Of a stretch of DNA of 64,000 nucleotides, positions 26,442-35,990 are shown in pieces. The position numbers were made by a program, and so were the translations under genes. How positions within the stretch are numbered: the stretch's first letter is position 1; each line of letters starts with the position of its first letter. This DNA comes from Streptomyces humicola (GTDB taxonomy: Bacteria; Actinomycetota; Actinomycetes; Streptomycetales; Streptomycetaceae). The stretch covers positions 310,001 to 374,000 of the forward strand of contig NZ_JANFNG010000003.1 in NCBI RefSeq assembly GCF_024436035.1, in the 5' to 3' direction. The notes beneath the pieces are model-generated. The model had not been told where the DNA came from, ran no database searches, and saw only the letters and a program-made list of their open reading frames with translations.

Positions 26442-27707
26442 TCACGGTGACATCTTGAACAGGACGAGCAGACCGACCGCGTACCACCCCGCGAAGATCG
26501 CCCCGCACACGTACAGCCCGCCCTGGACGAGCCGTGGCAGCCGGGCCACCGGTTTGGCCACAAGCAGCAGCATGATCGGCAGGAACGGCAGCATGAACCG
26601 CGGCTTGGACAGCGGCGAGCCAGGCGTGCCCACCATCAGCTCCCAGGCGCCGGCGAGCGCGAGCACCAGCGCCCACGGGATGTGGCGGTCCATCGCCAGT
26701 GCCACGACCGCCACCGCGACCAGCAGGATCAGCGCGAGCACCAGCGGGTAGCGGATGTCGATGTGCTGGTAGAAGACGACGCGCTTGAGGAACCTGAGCG
26801 TGCCCCAGCCGAAGTCGAAGGACTGGCCCCACGCCTTCTCCGCCTCGAACCAGCCGTTGAGCTGCCCGATCCTGCTGCCCAAGTAGAGCCAGCTGAAGAC
26901 CAGTCCGAGCGGGGCGATGATCATCGCGAGCCACGGGCGCCGGCCGCCGCGCCGGTGCAGCAGCGACCAGGCGGCGGTGAGCACCAGGACGCCCACGAGC
27001 ACGGAGGCGGTCGGCCGGATGGTGCCGGCCACCACGCACAGCACGGCCGCGGGGATCCAGCGGCGGGCGACGAGCGCGACGAGCGTCCACATCAGTGCGG
27101 CGCTGAAGCAGGCCTCGGAGTACGGCACCCACAGCGCGAACGCGTACGGCGAACAGGCCCACAGGCCCACGCACGCGTAGCCGGCCCGGCGGCCGACGAG
27201 CGACCGCGACAACGTGTGCACGCCGGCGGCGGCCACCGCGCCGGCGACCCAGGAGACGAGCACGCCGGCGTAGGGGAAGGCGAGGGCGCCGAGAAAGACG
27301 AGGTGGACGCCGCGGATCAGCGCGGGGACGAGCGGGAAGAATGCGAGGGTGTTGAAGGTCGGCGTGCCGTCGGGGCGGTACGTCAGGTGGTTGGGGTAGC
27401 CGCCCTCGGCGATCTTGAGGTAGTTCTCGCTGTCCCAGCGGCGGAGCACATGGTCGGCGGAGTAGCCCAGATGGTGACTGATCACCATCAGCAGGCCGAA
27501 GCCGACCGCGGAGAGCGCGAGATAGATCCCGGCCGCGTTGAGCGCCTCACGGCGGTCGAAACGTATTGTCACCGGTTCGCGGCGCAGCAGGGTGTCAAGG
27601 CGTGCGACGACCCCGCGCTTGGGCTGCGTTCCCGGCGTCCCCTGCTGGGCCGGCACGGATCCCGAGGTCGTTCCCGAGGCCTCGGGGGGATTGGTCACGT
27701 CGACCAT
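26442..27707 (-). CDS. PIG-V-like membrane mannosyltransferase
   Basis: A 421-residue membrane protein with about nine to eleven spans. The loop after the first span carries RRWDSENYLKIAEGGYP, the RWDS-YLxIA pattern of PIG-V-type GT-C mannosyltransferases, followed by FFPLVPALIR. These enzymes use polyprenyl-phosphate-mannose outside the membrane. Gene order next to a GDP-mannose-type pyrophosphorylase and Ppm synthase supports a mannosyl-transfer role. The acceptor (protein, lipid or wall polymer) is unknown. The hydrophilic first 40 residues are Pro/Gly/Thr-rich and cytoplasmic. Confidence 0.83.
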   Translation of the reverse strand: MVDVTNPPEASGTTSGSVPAQQGTPGTQPKRGVVARLDTLLRREPVTIRFDRREALNAAGIYLALSAVGFGLLMVISHHLGYSADHVLRRWDSENYLKIAEGGYPNHLTYRPDGTPTFNTLAFFPLVPALIRGVHLVFLGALAFPYAGVLVSWVAGAVAAAGVHTLSRSLVGRRAGYACVGLWACSPYAFALWVPYSEACFSAALMWTLVALVARRWIPAAVLCVVAGTIRPTASVLVGVLVLTAAWSLLHRRGGRRPWLAMIIAPLGLVFSWLYLGSRIGQLNGWFEAEKAWGQSFDFGWGTLRFLKRVVFYQHIDIRYPLVLALILLVAVAVVALAMDRHIPWALVLALAGAWELMVGTPGSPLSKPRFMLPFLPIMLLLVAKPVARLPRLVQGGLYVCGAIFAGWYAVGLLVLFKMSP

Positions 27708-27908
27708 GGGGGTTTACTCCGGGGTCAAGCAGTCGGGCGAAATAGCGAATGAGTACCTTAGGTCAAAGCGGGTGCGGGATGAAATCCCGGGCGAATTCAG
27801 ACAGTGCCGACACAGTGCCTACGGTGGCCTGCGGCGGGACCGCGAGCTGCGGGCCAGAGCCCGGGAGCAGCGTAACCCCCTCGGCGCGGACGTGGGGACG
27901 CTTCCGCC

Positions 27909-27933
27909 GGGTGACCCCCGGCCGGGGTCACCC
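27909..27933 (-). terminator. Terminator after pyk
   Basis: GGGTGACCCC (27909-27918) and GGGGTCACCC (27924-27933) pair perfectly around CGGCC. It lies 12 nt beyond the pyk stop on the minus strand, ending the pta-ackA-pyk transcript before the mannosyltransferase gene. Confidence 0.8.
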
Positions 27934-27944
27934 CGCTGTGTACG

Positions 27945-29375
27945 TCAGCTCTCCCTGCCGCCGCCCAGGTGGTGCACCCGGACCAGGTTGGTCGTGCCGG
28001 GGACGCCGGGCGGGGAGCCCGCCGTGATGATCACCGTGTCGCCCTTGTCGTAGGCGCTGATCTTGAGCATCTCCTGGTCGACGAGGTCGACCATCGCGTC
28101 GGTGTGGTCCACGTGCTGGACGAGGTGCGGCTGCACGCCCCACGTCAGCGCCAGCTGGTTGCGCGTCGAGGGGTCGGTGGTGAACGCCAGCACCGGCTCC
28201 GGCACCCGGTAGCGGGCGAGCCGCCGCGCGGTGTCACCCGACTTGGTGAAGGCGACCAGCGCCTTCGCGTCGAGGAAGTCGGCGAGCTCCGCGGCCGCAC
28301 GGGCCACCGCGCCGCCCTGCGTGCGCGGCTTCTTGCCCGGCGCGAGCGGCTGCAGGCCGCGGCAGAGCAGCTCGGTCTCGGCCGCCTCGACGATCCGGGA
28401 CATCGTCTTGACCGTCTCGATGGGGTACTTGCCGACCGAGGACTCGGCCGAGAGCATCACCGCGTCCGCGCCGTCGAGCACGGCGTTGGCCACGTCGGAG
28501 GCCTCGGCGCGGGTCGGCCGCGAGTTGTTGATCATCGACTCCATCATCTGGGTCGCGACGATCACCGGCTTCGCGTTGCGCCGGCACAGCTCGATCAGCC
28601 GCTTCTGGACGACGGGCACCTTCTCCAGCGGGTACTCCACGGCGAGGTCACCGCGGGCGACCATCACCGCGTCGAACGCCGCGACCACGGCCTCCATGTT
28701 GTCGACCGCCTGCGGCTTCTCGACCTTGGCGATCACCGGGACACGGCGGCCCACCTCGTCCATGACGCGGCGCACGTCCCGTACGTCGTTGGCGTCCCGT
28801 ACGAAGGAGAGCGCGACCATGTCCGCGCCCATGCGCAGCGCGAACTTGAGGTCCTCGACGTCCTTCCCGGACAGCGCCGGCACGTTGACGGCCGCGCCGG
28901 GCAGGTTGATGCCCTTGTGGTCGGAGATCACGCCGCCCTCGACCACCAGGCAGCGCACCTGCGGGCCGGAGACCTCGATCACCTGCAGTGCGACATTGCC
29001 GTCGTTGATCAGGACCGGGTCGCCCTTGCGGACATCGCCGGGCAGGCCCTTGTACGTCGTACCGCAGATGGAGCGGTCGCCGGGCACGTCCTCGGTGGTG
29101 ATGGTGAACTCGTCACCCGCCACGAGCTCGACCGGGCCGTCCGCGAAGGTCTCCAGGCGGATCTTCGGGCCCTGCAGGTCGGCGAGGACGCCCACCGCGC
29201 GGCCGGTCTCGTCGGAGACCTTGCGGACCCGGTGGTAACGCTCCTCGTGCTCGGCGTGCGTGCCGTGGCTGAAGTTGAAGCGGGCCACGTTCATTCCGGC
29301 CTCGACCAGTGCTTTGAGCTGGTCGTAGGAGTCGACGGCGGGACCCAGGGTGCAGACGATTTTGGCTCGGCGCAT
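27945..29375 (-). CDS. pyk: Pyruvate kinase
   Basis: A 476-residue enzyme starting MRRAKIVCTLGPA. Active-site motifs are present: NVARFNFSHG, LADLQGPKIR, the lysine motif VIAKVEKPQAVDN, VARGDLAVE and ATQMMESM. It converts phosphoenolpyruvate and ADP to pyruvate and ATP. The length is normal. The ATG at 29375 is preceded by AGGATCG; a longer reading frame upstream has no support. It is 37 nt downstream of ackA, so glycolytic ATP formation and acetyl-phosphate metabolism share a transcript. Streptomyces usually have two pyruvate kinases; this is one of them. Confidence 0.95.
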   Translation of the reverse strand: MRRAKIVCTLGPAVDSYDQLKALVEAGMNVARFNFSHGTHAEHEERYHRVRKVSDETGRAVGVLADLQGPKIRLETFADGPVELVAGDEFTITTEDVPGDRSICGTTYKGLPGDVRKGDPVLINDGNVALQVIEVSGPQVRCLVVEGGVISDHKGINLPGAAVNVPALSGKDVEDLKFALRMGADMVALSFVRDANDVRDVRRVMDEVGRRVPVIAKVEKPQAVDNMEAVVAAFDAVMVARGDLAVEYPLEKVPVVQKRLIELCRRNAKPVIVATQMMESMINNSRPTRAEASDVANAVLDGADAVMLSAESSVGKYPIETVKTMSRIVEAAETELLCRGLQPLAPGKKPRTQGGAVARAAAELADFLDAKALVAFTKSGDTARRLARYRVPEPVLAFTTDPSTRNQLALTWGVQPHLVQHVDHTDAMVDLVDQEMLKISAYDKGDTVIITAGSPPGVPGTTNLVRVHHLGGGRES

Positions 29376-29412
29376 GTGGACGATCCTATCGATGATTTGT
29401 TTCGGCCCGGAA

Positions 29413-30690
29413 TTATGCCCTGACGAGCGAGTAGGCCCCCCGCGCGATCTCCAGTTCCTCGTTGGTGGGCACGACGGCGACCGCGACCCGGCTGCCGTCT
29501 GCGGAAACAAGCCGCGCATTGCCGGCGCGCAAGGCATTGCGCACCGCGTCGATCTCGATGCCCAGCGGTTCCAGACCGCGCAGAGCGGCCTCGCGAACAG
29601 CGGGTGAATTCTCGCCGACGCCCGCGGTGAAGGCTATGGCGTCGACCCGCCCGAGCACCGCCGCATACGCGCCGACGTACTTGCGCAGCCGGTGGATGTA
29701 GATGTCGAAGGCGAGCTGCGCCTCCGCGTCGCCCTCGGCCATCCGCCGGCCGATCTCGCGGAAGTCGTTGTCGCCGCACAGTCCGAGCAGACCGCTGCGC
29801 TTGTTGAGCAGGGTGTCGATCTCCTCGACCGGCATGCCGCCGACCCGGGCGAGATGGAAGATCACCGCGGGGTCGATGTCGCCGGAGCGGGTGCCCATCA
29901 CCAGGCCCTCGAGCGGGGTGAGGCCCATCGAGGTGTCGACGCAACGGCCCGCCTCGATCGCGCAGGCGGAGGCGCCGTTGCCCAGGTGCAGCACGATGAC
30001 GTTGACCTCGGACGGATCCTTGCCGAGCAGCGCCGCCGTCGCACGCGAGACGTATGCGTGCGAGGTGCCGTGGAAGCCGTAGCGCCGCACGCCGTGCCGG
30101 TCGGCCGTGGCACGGTCGATCGCGTAGCGCGCCGCCGCCTCCGGCATCGTCGCGTGGAAGGCGGTGTCGAAGACGGCGACCTGCGGCAGGTCGGGACGGA
30201 GGTCGCGGGCGACCTTGATACCGGTGACGTTGGCCGGGTTGTGCAGCGGCGCGAGCGGCACGAGCTTCTCGATCTCGGCGACGACCTCGTCGGTGATCAG
30301 CGTCGGCCCGGTGAAGCGGGTACCGCCGTGCACCACGCGGTGGCCGACGACGGCCAGCTGCGGCGAGTCGAGGCCGAGCCCCTGCGACGCCAGCTCGTCG
30401 GCGACCTGCTTCAGCGCGGCGGCGTGATCGGCGACCCCGCCCTCCTCCCCGATCCGCTCGACGATGCCGGAGGCCAGGCGGGTGCCGGAGTTGTCACCGT
30501 GGCGCGTAGCTCCTTTGATCGCGGTGGCGGGCGACGGGCGGGAGGTGGGCGACGGGTGGGCCATGTCGAGCAGCTGGTACTTCACCGACGAGGAGCCGGA
30601 GTTGAGGACGAGGACGCGGGATGCGGTCACGGGGGTCGGGGTTTCCTTCGCTGCGTTGACGTTGATCTGTGCGTTCATCGGCGCGTTCAT
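29413..30690 (-). CDS. ackA: Acetate kinase
   Basis: A 425-residue ASKHA-fold kinase with VLNSGSSSVKYQLL, VVHGG, the catalytic FDTAFHATMP region, GFHGTSHAYV, LHLGNGAS and GVGENSP. It forms acetyl phosphate from acetate and ATP or the reverse. It is slightly longer than most acetate kinases because of an insertion after residue 45 (PSPTSRPSPATA). The ATG overlaps the pta stop by one nucleotide (TGATG), indicating translational coupling. Together with Pta it interconverts acetyl-CoA and acetate. Confidence 0.95.
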   Translation of the reverse strand: MNAPMNAQINVNAAKETPTPVTASRVLVLNSGSSSVKYQLLDMAHPSPTSRPSPATAIKGATRHGDNSGTRLASGIVERIGEEGGVADHAAALKQVADELASQGLGLDSPQLAVVGHRVVHGGTRFTGPTLITDEVVAEIEKLVPLAPLHNPANVTGIKVARDLRPDLPQVAVFDTAFHATMPEAAARYAIDRATADRHGVRRYGFHGTSHAYVSRATAALLGKDPSEVNVIVLHLGNGASACAIEAGRCVDTSMGLTPLEGLVMGTRSGDIDPAVIFHLARVGGMPVEEIDTLLNKRSGLLGLCGDNDFREIGRRMAEGDAEAQLAFDIYIHRLRKYVGAYAAVLGRVDAIAFTAGVGENSPAVREAALRGLEPLGIEIDAVRNALRAGNARLVSADGSRVAVAVVPTNEELEIARGAYSLVRA

Positions 30691-32798
30691 CAGACCCGGG
30701 ACTCGCCCTGGGCCTGGATGGCGGTGATGGCCACGGTGTTGACGATGTCCTGCACCAGCGCGCCGCGGGACAGGTCGTTGACCGGCTTGCGCAGGCCCTG
30801 CAGGACCGGGCCGACGGCGATCGCGCCGGCCGAACGCTGCACGGCCTTGTAGGTGTTGTTGCCGGTGTTGAGGTCGGGGAAGATCAACACGGTGGCGCGG
30901 CCCGCGACCTTCGAGCCGGGCAGCTTGGTCGCCGCGACGTTGGCGTCCACCGCCGCGTCGTACTGGATCGGCCCGTCGACGAGCAGGTCGGGGCGGCGCT
31001 CACGGACGATGTCCGTGGCCTTGCGCACCTTGTCGACATCCGCGCCGGAGCCGGAGGTCCCAGTGGAGTACGACAGCATCGCCACCCGCGGCTCGACCCC
31101 GAACTGGGCGGCCGTCTCGGCGGACTGGATGGCGATGTCGGCGAGTTGCTCGGCGTCCGGGTCCGGGTTGACCGCGCAGTCGCCGTAGACGAGCACCTTG
31201 TCGGCGAGGCACATGAAGAAGACCGACGAGACGATCGCCGCCCCCGGCGAGGTCTTGATCACCTCGAAGGCGGGGCGGATGGTCGCCGCGGTGGAGTGGA
31301 CCGCGCCGGAGACCATGCCGTCGGCGAGTCCCTCATGCACCATCAGCGTGCCGAAGTACGACACGTCGGCGACGACGTCGTGGGCGAGCTCGACCGTCAT
31401 GCCCTTGTGGGCGCGCAGCCTCGCGTACAGCTCGGCGAAGTTCTCCCGAAGCTGCGAGGTCTGCGGATCGATGATCCGGGCGACCGCGCTCCCGCGGTGA
31501 TCCTCGGTGTCCAGGCCGAGGTTGATGCCCAGGTCCGCGACGCGCTTGCGGATGACGGACTCGTCGCCGAGGAGGGTCAGGTCGCAGACGTTGCGGCGCA
31601 GCAGCACCTCGGCGGCGCGCAGGATGCGCTCCTCGGTGCCCTCGGGGAGCACGACGTGGCGACGGCCCGATCGGGCCCGCTCGATCAGCTCATGCTCGAA
31701 CATCATCGGGGTGACGCGTTCGCTGCGGACGACCGAGAGCCGGCCGGTGAGCTCGGCGGTGTCGACATGCAGCTCGAACAGGCCGAGCGCGGTCTCCGCC
31801 TTGCGCGGGGTCGCGGCGGTGAGCTTGCCCTCCAGGGTGAACAGCTCCGCCGCGGTCGGGAACGACCCGCCCGGCACCGAGATCACCGGCGTGCCGGGGG
31901 CGAGCCGCTGGGCGAGCGCGACGATGTCGGTCCCGGGCCGCTCGTCGAGGGTGAGCAGGACGCCGGCGATGGCGGGCGAGCCCGCGGAGTGGGCGGCGAG
32001 CGCTCCGATGATCAGGTCGGCGCGGTCACCGGGCGTCACGACGAGGCAGCCGGGCGTCAGCGCGGGCAGGAAGACCGGCAGCATCGCGCCGCCGAAGACG
32101 AAGCCGAGGACGTTGCGGGCGAGCCCCGCGTCGTCGCCGAGCAGCACCTCGGCGCCGAGCGCCTGGACGACCTGGGCGACCGTCGGTGCCGACAGCGACG
32201 CCTCCTCGGGCAGGACGTAGACGGGCACGGGCAGCCGGTGGGCGAGTTGCTCTGCCGCCTCCTTCGCTGCGTCCGGGGCGACCCGGTTGGCGATCATGGC
32301 GAGGACGTCGCAGCCCTGCGCGGTGAAGGCGTGGTGGGCGTTGCGCACCTCGGCCGCCACCGACTCGGCGCCCTGGTGCATGCCGCCGACCACCGGGAGC
32401 ACGGAGGCGCCGAACTCGTTGGCGAGCCGGGCGTTGAGCGACAGCTCGGCGGGCAGCTGGGTGTCGGCGTAGTCGGAGCCGAGGACGAGGACGACCTCGT
32501 AGTCGCGGGCCACCGCGTGGAAGCGGTCGACGAGGCGGGAGACCAGCTCGTCGGTGCCCTGCTCGGCCTGGAGGGAGGCGGCTTCCTCGTAGCGCATCCC
32601 GTACACGGTGGCCGGGTCCTGGGAGAGCCGGTAGCGTGAGCGCAGAAGATCGAACATCCGGTCAGGGCCGTCGTGCATCAGAGGCCGGAACACCCCCACC
32701 CGGTCCACCTGGCGGGTCACTAGCTCCATGACCCCCAGCTCGACGACCTGCCGTCCGTCCCCGCGGCCTATGCCCGTTATGTACACGCTGCGCGTCAC
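30690..32798 (-). CDS. pta: Phosphate acetyltransferase
   Basis: A 702-residue long-form enzyme. Residues 1-210 are the P-loop-like N-terminal domain, in which the nucleotide loop is degenerate (ITGIGRGDGRQV, no GKS/T). A DRTGG-type middle domain follows at 215-330. Residues 375-700 are the catalytic domain (VVLPEGTEERILRAA, GLADGMVSGAVHSTAATIRPAF, YSTGTSGSGADV, PDLNTGNNTYKAVQRSA). It converts acetyl-CoA and phosphate to acetyl phosphate and CoA. It heads the pta-ackA-pyk operon, divergent from pfkA with a 272-nt promoter region. Confidence 0.95.
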   Translation of the reverse strand: MTRSVYITGIGRGDGRQVVELGVMELVTRQVDRVGVFRPLMHDGPDRMFDLLRSRYRLSQDPATVYGMRYEEAASLQAEQGTDELVSRLVDRFHAVARDYEVVLVLGSDYADTQLPAELSLNARLANEFGASVLPVVGGMHQGAESVAAEVRNAHHAFTAQGCDVLAMIANRVAPDAAKEAAEQLAHRLPVPVYVLPEEASLSAPTVAQVVQALGAEVLLGDDAGLARNVLGFVFGGAMLPVFLPALTPGCLVVTPGDRADLIIGALAAHSAGSPAIAGVLLTLDERPGTDIVALAQRLAPGTPVISVPGGSFPTAAELFTLEGKLTAATPRKAETALGLFELHVDTAELTGRLSVVRSERVTPMMFEHELIERARSGRRHVVLPEGTEERILRAAEVLLRRNVCDLTLLGDESVIRKRVADLGINLGLDTEDHRGSAVARIIDPQTSQLRENFAELYARLRAHKGMTVELAHDVVADVSYFGTLMVHEGLADGMVSGAVHSTAATIRPAFEVIKTSPGAAIVSSVFFMCLADKVLVYGDCAVNPDPDAEQLADIAIQSAETAAQFGVEPRVAMLSYSTGTSGSGADVDKVRKATDIVRERRPDLLVDGPIQYDAAVDANVAATKLPGSKVAGRATVLIFPDLNTGNNTYKAVQRSAGAIAVGPVLQGLRKPVNDLSRGALVQDIVNTVAITAIQAQGESRV

Positions 32799-33070
32799 GC
32801 GCGTTCTCCGTCCTGATCCTGCTTCGCGCCTGTTATGTCCCCCCTTGACGCTAGCGCGCCCGCCTGGGCGACGCCCGTCGGGGTCCCGTCCGCCTGGGGC
32901 GCGACAGGGGCTGCGGATGCGGGCGTGGGGGCTTCGCCGCAGAGTGCTTCTAGGCCCTCCCAGCGCTTCCAGGCGCTTCCAGGTGCCCGGTAGCGGCCTT
33001 CGAGAGGTCTCATAGAGGTACCGGCTGCAATCGGCTGCAGCAGGGGTACCACCTGGGGAGGCAGATCGCG

Positions 33071-34096
33071 ATGCGCATCGGGATCCTCACCGCCGGAGGC
33101 GACTGCCCCGGGCTCAACGCCGTGATCCGGTCGATCGTGCACCGGGGCATCGCCGAGCACAACGACGAGATCATCGGCTTCGAGGACGGCTTCAAGGGGC
33201 TGCTCGAAGGCCGCTACCGCCCGCTCGACCTCAATTCGGTGAGCGGGATCCTGGCCCGCGGCGGGACCATCCTCGGCTCGGCGAGGCTGGAGCGGGCCCG
33301 GCTGCGCGAGGCCGCGGACAATGCCGGGCAGCTGTGTGCGACGTATGCGATCGACGCGCTGATCCCGATCGGCGGCGAGGGGACGCTGACGGCCGCGCGG
33401 ATGCTCTCGGACGCCGGCATGCCCGTCGTCGGCGTGCCGAAGACGATCGACAACGACATCTCCGCAACCGACCGCACCTTCGGCTTCGACACCGCGGTGA
33501 CGGTCGCCACCGAGGCCATCGACCGGCTGAAGACCACCGCCGAATCCCACCAGCGGGTGATGGTGGTCGAAGTGATGGGCCGTCATACCGGCTGGATCGC
33601 ACTGGAGTCGGGGATGGCGGGCGGCGCACACGGCATCGTCGTGCCCGAGCGCCCCTTCGACCCGGCCGACATCTGCGCGATGGTCGAGGAACGCTTCGCG
33701 CGCGGCAAGAAGTTCGCGGTGGTCTGTGCGGCCGAGGGCGCCCACCCGGCCCAGGGAGCCATGACGTACGGCCACGGCGAGATCGATCCCTACGGCCACG
33801 AGCGTTTCATCGGCATCGGCAACCGGCTCGCGGCCGAGCTGGAGAAGCGCCTCGGCAAGGAGGCGCGGCCGGTCATCCTCGGCCACGTCCAGCGCGGCGG
33901 CGTCCCGACCGCGTACGACCGGGTCCTCGCCACGCGCTTCGGCTGGCACGCGGTCGAGGCCACCCACAAGGGCGCCTTCGGTCATATGACGGCACTGCGC
34001 GGGACGGCGATCGAGATGGTCGCGCTGAAGGACGCCATCAGCGAGCTCAAACACGTCCCGCCGGACCGCATGGACGAGGCGGAGTCGGTGTTCTGA
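33071..34096 (+). CDS. pfkA: ATP-dependent 6-phosphofructokinase
   Basis: A 341-residue enzyme with the N-terminal TAGGDCPGLNAVIR motif. Numbering coincides with the E. coli enzyme: GGEGT puts glycine at 104, the marker for ATP rather than pyrophosphate, while K124 (VPKTIDND) is the lysine found in actinobacterial group III enzymes. MGRHTGWIALESG binds fructose-6-phosphate, and GHVQRGG is at the C-terminal site. It commits sugar to glycolysis. It reads away from pta-ackA-pyk and converges on a sugar importer operon. AGGTACC and GGGGAGGCAG precede the ATG. Confidence 0.95.
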   Translation: MRIGILTAGGDCPGLNAVIRSIVHRGIAEHNDEIIGFEDGFKGLLEGRYRPLDLNSVSGILARGGTILGSARLERARLREAADNAGQLCATYAIDALIPIGGEGTLTAARMLSDAGMPVVGVPKTIDNDISATDRTFGFDTAVTVATEAIDRLKTTAESHQRVMVVEVMGRHTGWIALESGMAGGAHGIVVPERPFDPADICAMVEERFARGKKFAVVCAAEGAHPAQGAMTYGHGEIDPYGHERFIGIGNRLAAELEKRLGKEARPVILGHVQRGGVPTAYDRVLATRFGWHAVEATHKGAFGHMTALRGTAIEMVALKDAISELKHVPPDRMDEAESVF

Positions 34097-34115
34097 AGAG
34101 GCGCTAGAGGTCTCC

Positions 34116-34154
34116 GGCGGCACCGCGGGGGTCCAGCAGCCCCGCGACACCGCC
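34116..34154. terminator. Bidirectional terminator between pfkA and the sugar ABC operon
   Basis: CGCGGGG (34124-34130) pairs with CCCCGCG (34140-34146); outside it, GGCGG (34116-34120) pairs with CCGCC (34150-34154) across a 3-nt internal loop. It lies between two converging stop codons. Confidence 0.65.
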
Positions 34155-34188
34155 GCCCACGACGTCCGGCAGCTCAATCCCGCAGCCC

Positions 34189-35091
34189 TCACCCCTTGAG
34201 AGCTCCGCCCAGCGCGAACCCTCCGCCCAGCTTCCGGGAGATCAGCACGTACAGCACGATCACGGGCGTCGTGTAGAGCATCGAGAACGCAGCGAGCTGC
34301 CCGTAGGCCACCGTGCCGTACGAGCCGAAAAAGGTGTACAGGCTCACCGACGCCGGAAGCTGGTCGGGGGAGATCAGCAGCATGAACGGGACGAAGAAGT
34401 TCCCCCAGCATGCAATGAAGGTGAAGATCGTCACCACCATCACCCCGGGACCCATCAGCGGCAGCACCACCTTGCGCAGCGCCTGCATCGAAGAGGCGCC
34501 GTCCGTCCAGGCCGCCTCCTCCAGCGTGATCGGCACGCCGTCCATGAAGTTCTTCATCAGCCAGATGGCGATCGGCAGTTGCGTGGTGGCCAGGAAGAGC
34601 ATGGTGCCCCACATGGTGTCGATCAGATTGACCTGCACGAACAGGCCGTAGACCGGCACCATGATCGCCGTGATCGGCAGTGAGGTGGAGAAGAGAATCG
34701 TCAGCATGAACGGGCGGTTCAGCCTCGAGCGGTAGCGGCTGAGCGGATACGCGGCGAGCGCCGCCGCGACCACCGTCACCGCCGTCGCACCGCCGCACAG
34801 CACCAGGCTGTTGAGCATCGGCGTGAAGGTGGTGCCGGCGTTGAGGATCGCCGCGAAGTTGCCCAGCGTGAACGGGTGCGGGAGCTGGGTGCGCATCGTG
34901 GCGTGCCCGTTGAACGAGGACAGCAGCAGCCACAACAGCGGCAGGGCGAAGCAGACCGCCACCACCAGCAGCGCCGTGTCCGCCGCCAGCCGGGTGCGGA
35001 GGCGTCGCGTGCGCAATTTCGCGCTCCGGCTCGCCGTCGGCCGCGGCGCTGTGCCTGCCGCCTTCGCGAAGGGGAGGTTCGTTGCCGTCAT
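34189..35091 (-). CDS. Carbohydrate ABC transporter permease (MalG type)
   Basis: A 300-residue inner-membrane permease with six spans and the EAA loop ITLEEAAWTDGASSMQALRKVVLPLMGPG that contacts the ATPase. The start ATG at 35091 overlaps the upstream permease stop by 4 nt (ATGA). It forms the channel of a sugar importer with the next two proteins. No ATPase gene lies nearby; Streptomyces importers of this class commonly share the MsiK ATPase. Confidence 0.93.
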   Translation of the reverse strand: MTATNLPFAKAAGTAPRPTASRSAKLRTRRLRTRLAADTALLVVAVCFALPLLWLLLSSFNGHATMRTQLPHPFTLGNFAAILNAGTTFTPMLNSLVLCGGATAVTVVAAALAAYPLSRYRSRLNRPFMLTILFSTSLPITAIMVPVYGLFVQVNLIDTMWGTMLFLATTQLPIAIWLMKNFMDGVPITLEEAAWTDGASSMQALRKVVLPLMGPGVMVVTIFTFIACWGNFFVPFMLLISPDQLPASVSLYTFFGSYGTVAYGQLAAFSMLYTTPVIVLYVLISRKLGGGFALGGALKG

Positions 35092-35990
35092 ACCTCGGCC
35101 CTCATCAGGCGCAGGTAGATCACCGAGAAGAAGGCGCCGACGACCAGCAGCAGCAATGCCACCGCAGTGCCGTAGCCGATGAGGCTGTCCTGGAAGGCCT
35201 TCTCGTACATGAACAGCGGCAGCGTCTGGCTGCGGTTGCCGGGTCCGCCGCGCGTCATCACCCACAGCAGGCCGAACACCGACAACGTCTGCAGGGTGTT
35301 GAGCATCAGATTCGTGCCGATCGAGCGGCGGATCATCGGCAGCGTCACGTGCCACATCCGCTGCCATCCGCTCGCACCGTCGACCTCCGCCTGCTCGGTG
35401 ACGTCCTGCGGGATCTCGCCGAGCGCCGCCGAGTAGACCAGCATCGAGAACGCCGTGCCGCGCCAGACGTTGGCGAGCGAGACGGCGAGGATCGGCAGCG
35501 TGTACAGCCAGTTCTCGCGCGGCAGACGGAGCCATCCCAGGATGGCGTCGAGGCTGCCCTCCTGCCGGAAGAACGTGTACAGCAGAAAGCCCGCGACGAT
35601 CTCCGGCACCACCCAGGCGGCGATCACCACCGAGCCGGTGAGGGTGCGCACTGGGCGCGACGCCCTGCGCATCACCGTCGCCAGGCCCAGACCCAGCGTG
35701 TTCTGGCCGACGATCGACGACAGGAAGGTGAAGACGAGGGTGAGCACGACGGCGTTGCGGAAGCCGGGATCGGCGAAGGCGTGCCGGAAGTTGGCGAGCC
35801 CCACGAAGTGCGTTCCGGAGGCACCGGTCAGCTGCATGTCGGTGAAGGCGATGTAGATGCAGTACGCGATGGGGCCAGCGAGGAACAGCAGGAGCAGGAC
35901 GACGGACGGGACGACCGGCAGCCCGCGCAGCGTCGTGCGGCGCAGCCGGGCGGAGGCCGCCGGCGCCGTTGCCGTCGTCACCGCCGTCAC
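35088..35990 (-). CDS. Carbohydrate ABC transporter permease (MalF type)
   Basis: A 300-residue permease with six membrane spans and the EAA loop (VTEQAEVDGASGWQRMWHVTLPMI). The GTG at 35990 overlaps the binding-protein stop by 4 nt (GTGA), and its own stop overlaps the next permease ATG by 4 nt. It pairs with that permease to form the translocation pore. Confidence 0.93.
   Translation of the reverse strand: MTAVTTATAPAASARLRRTTLRGLPVVPSVVLLLLFLAGPIAYCIYIAFTDMQLTGASGTHFVGLANFRHAFADPGFRNAVVLTLVFTFLSSIVGQNTLGLGLATVMRRASRPVRTLTGSVVIAAWVVPEIVAGFLLYTFFRQEGSLDAILGWLRLPRENWLYTLPILAVSLANVWRGTAFSMLVYSAALGEIPQDVTEQAEVDGASGWQRMWHVTLPMIRRSIGTNLMLNTLQTLSVFGLLWVMTRGGPGNRSQTLPLFMYEKAFQDSLIGYGTAVALLLLVVGAFFSVIYLRLMRAEV

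Noticed and set aside
30690-32798. Degenerate P-loop in Pta taken as a sign of a broken enzyme
   Set aside because: As I recall, the same loop form occurs in other actinobacterial Pta proteins, and the catalytic C-terminal domain is intact.
33071-34096. Pyrophosphate-dependent phosphofructokinase because of K124
   Set aside because: Glycine at position 104 indicates ATP use; the lysine is usual in actinobacterial ATP enzymes.
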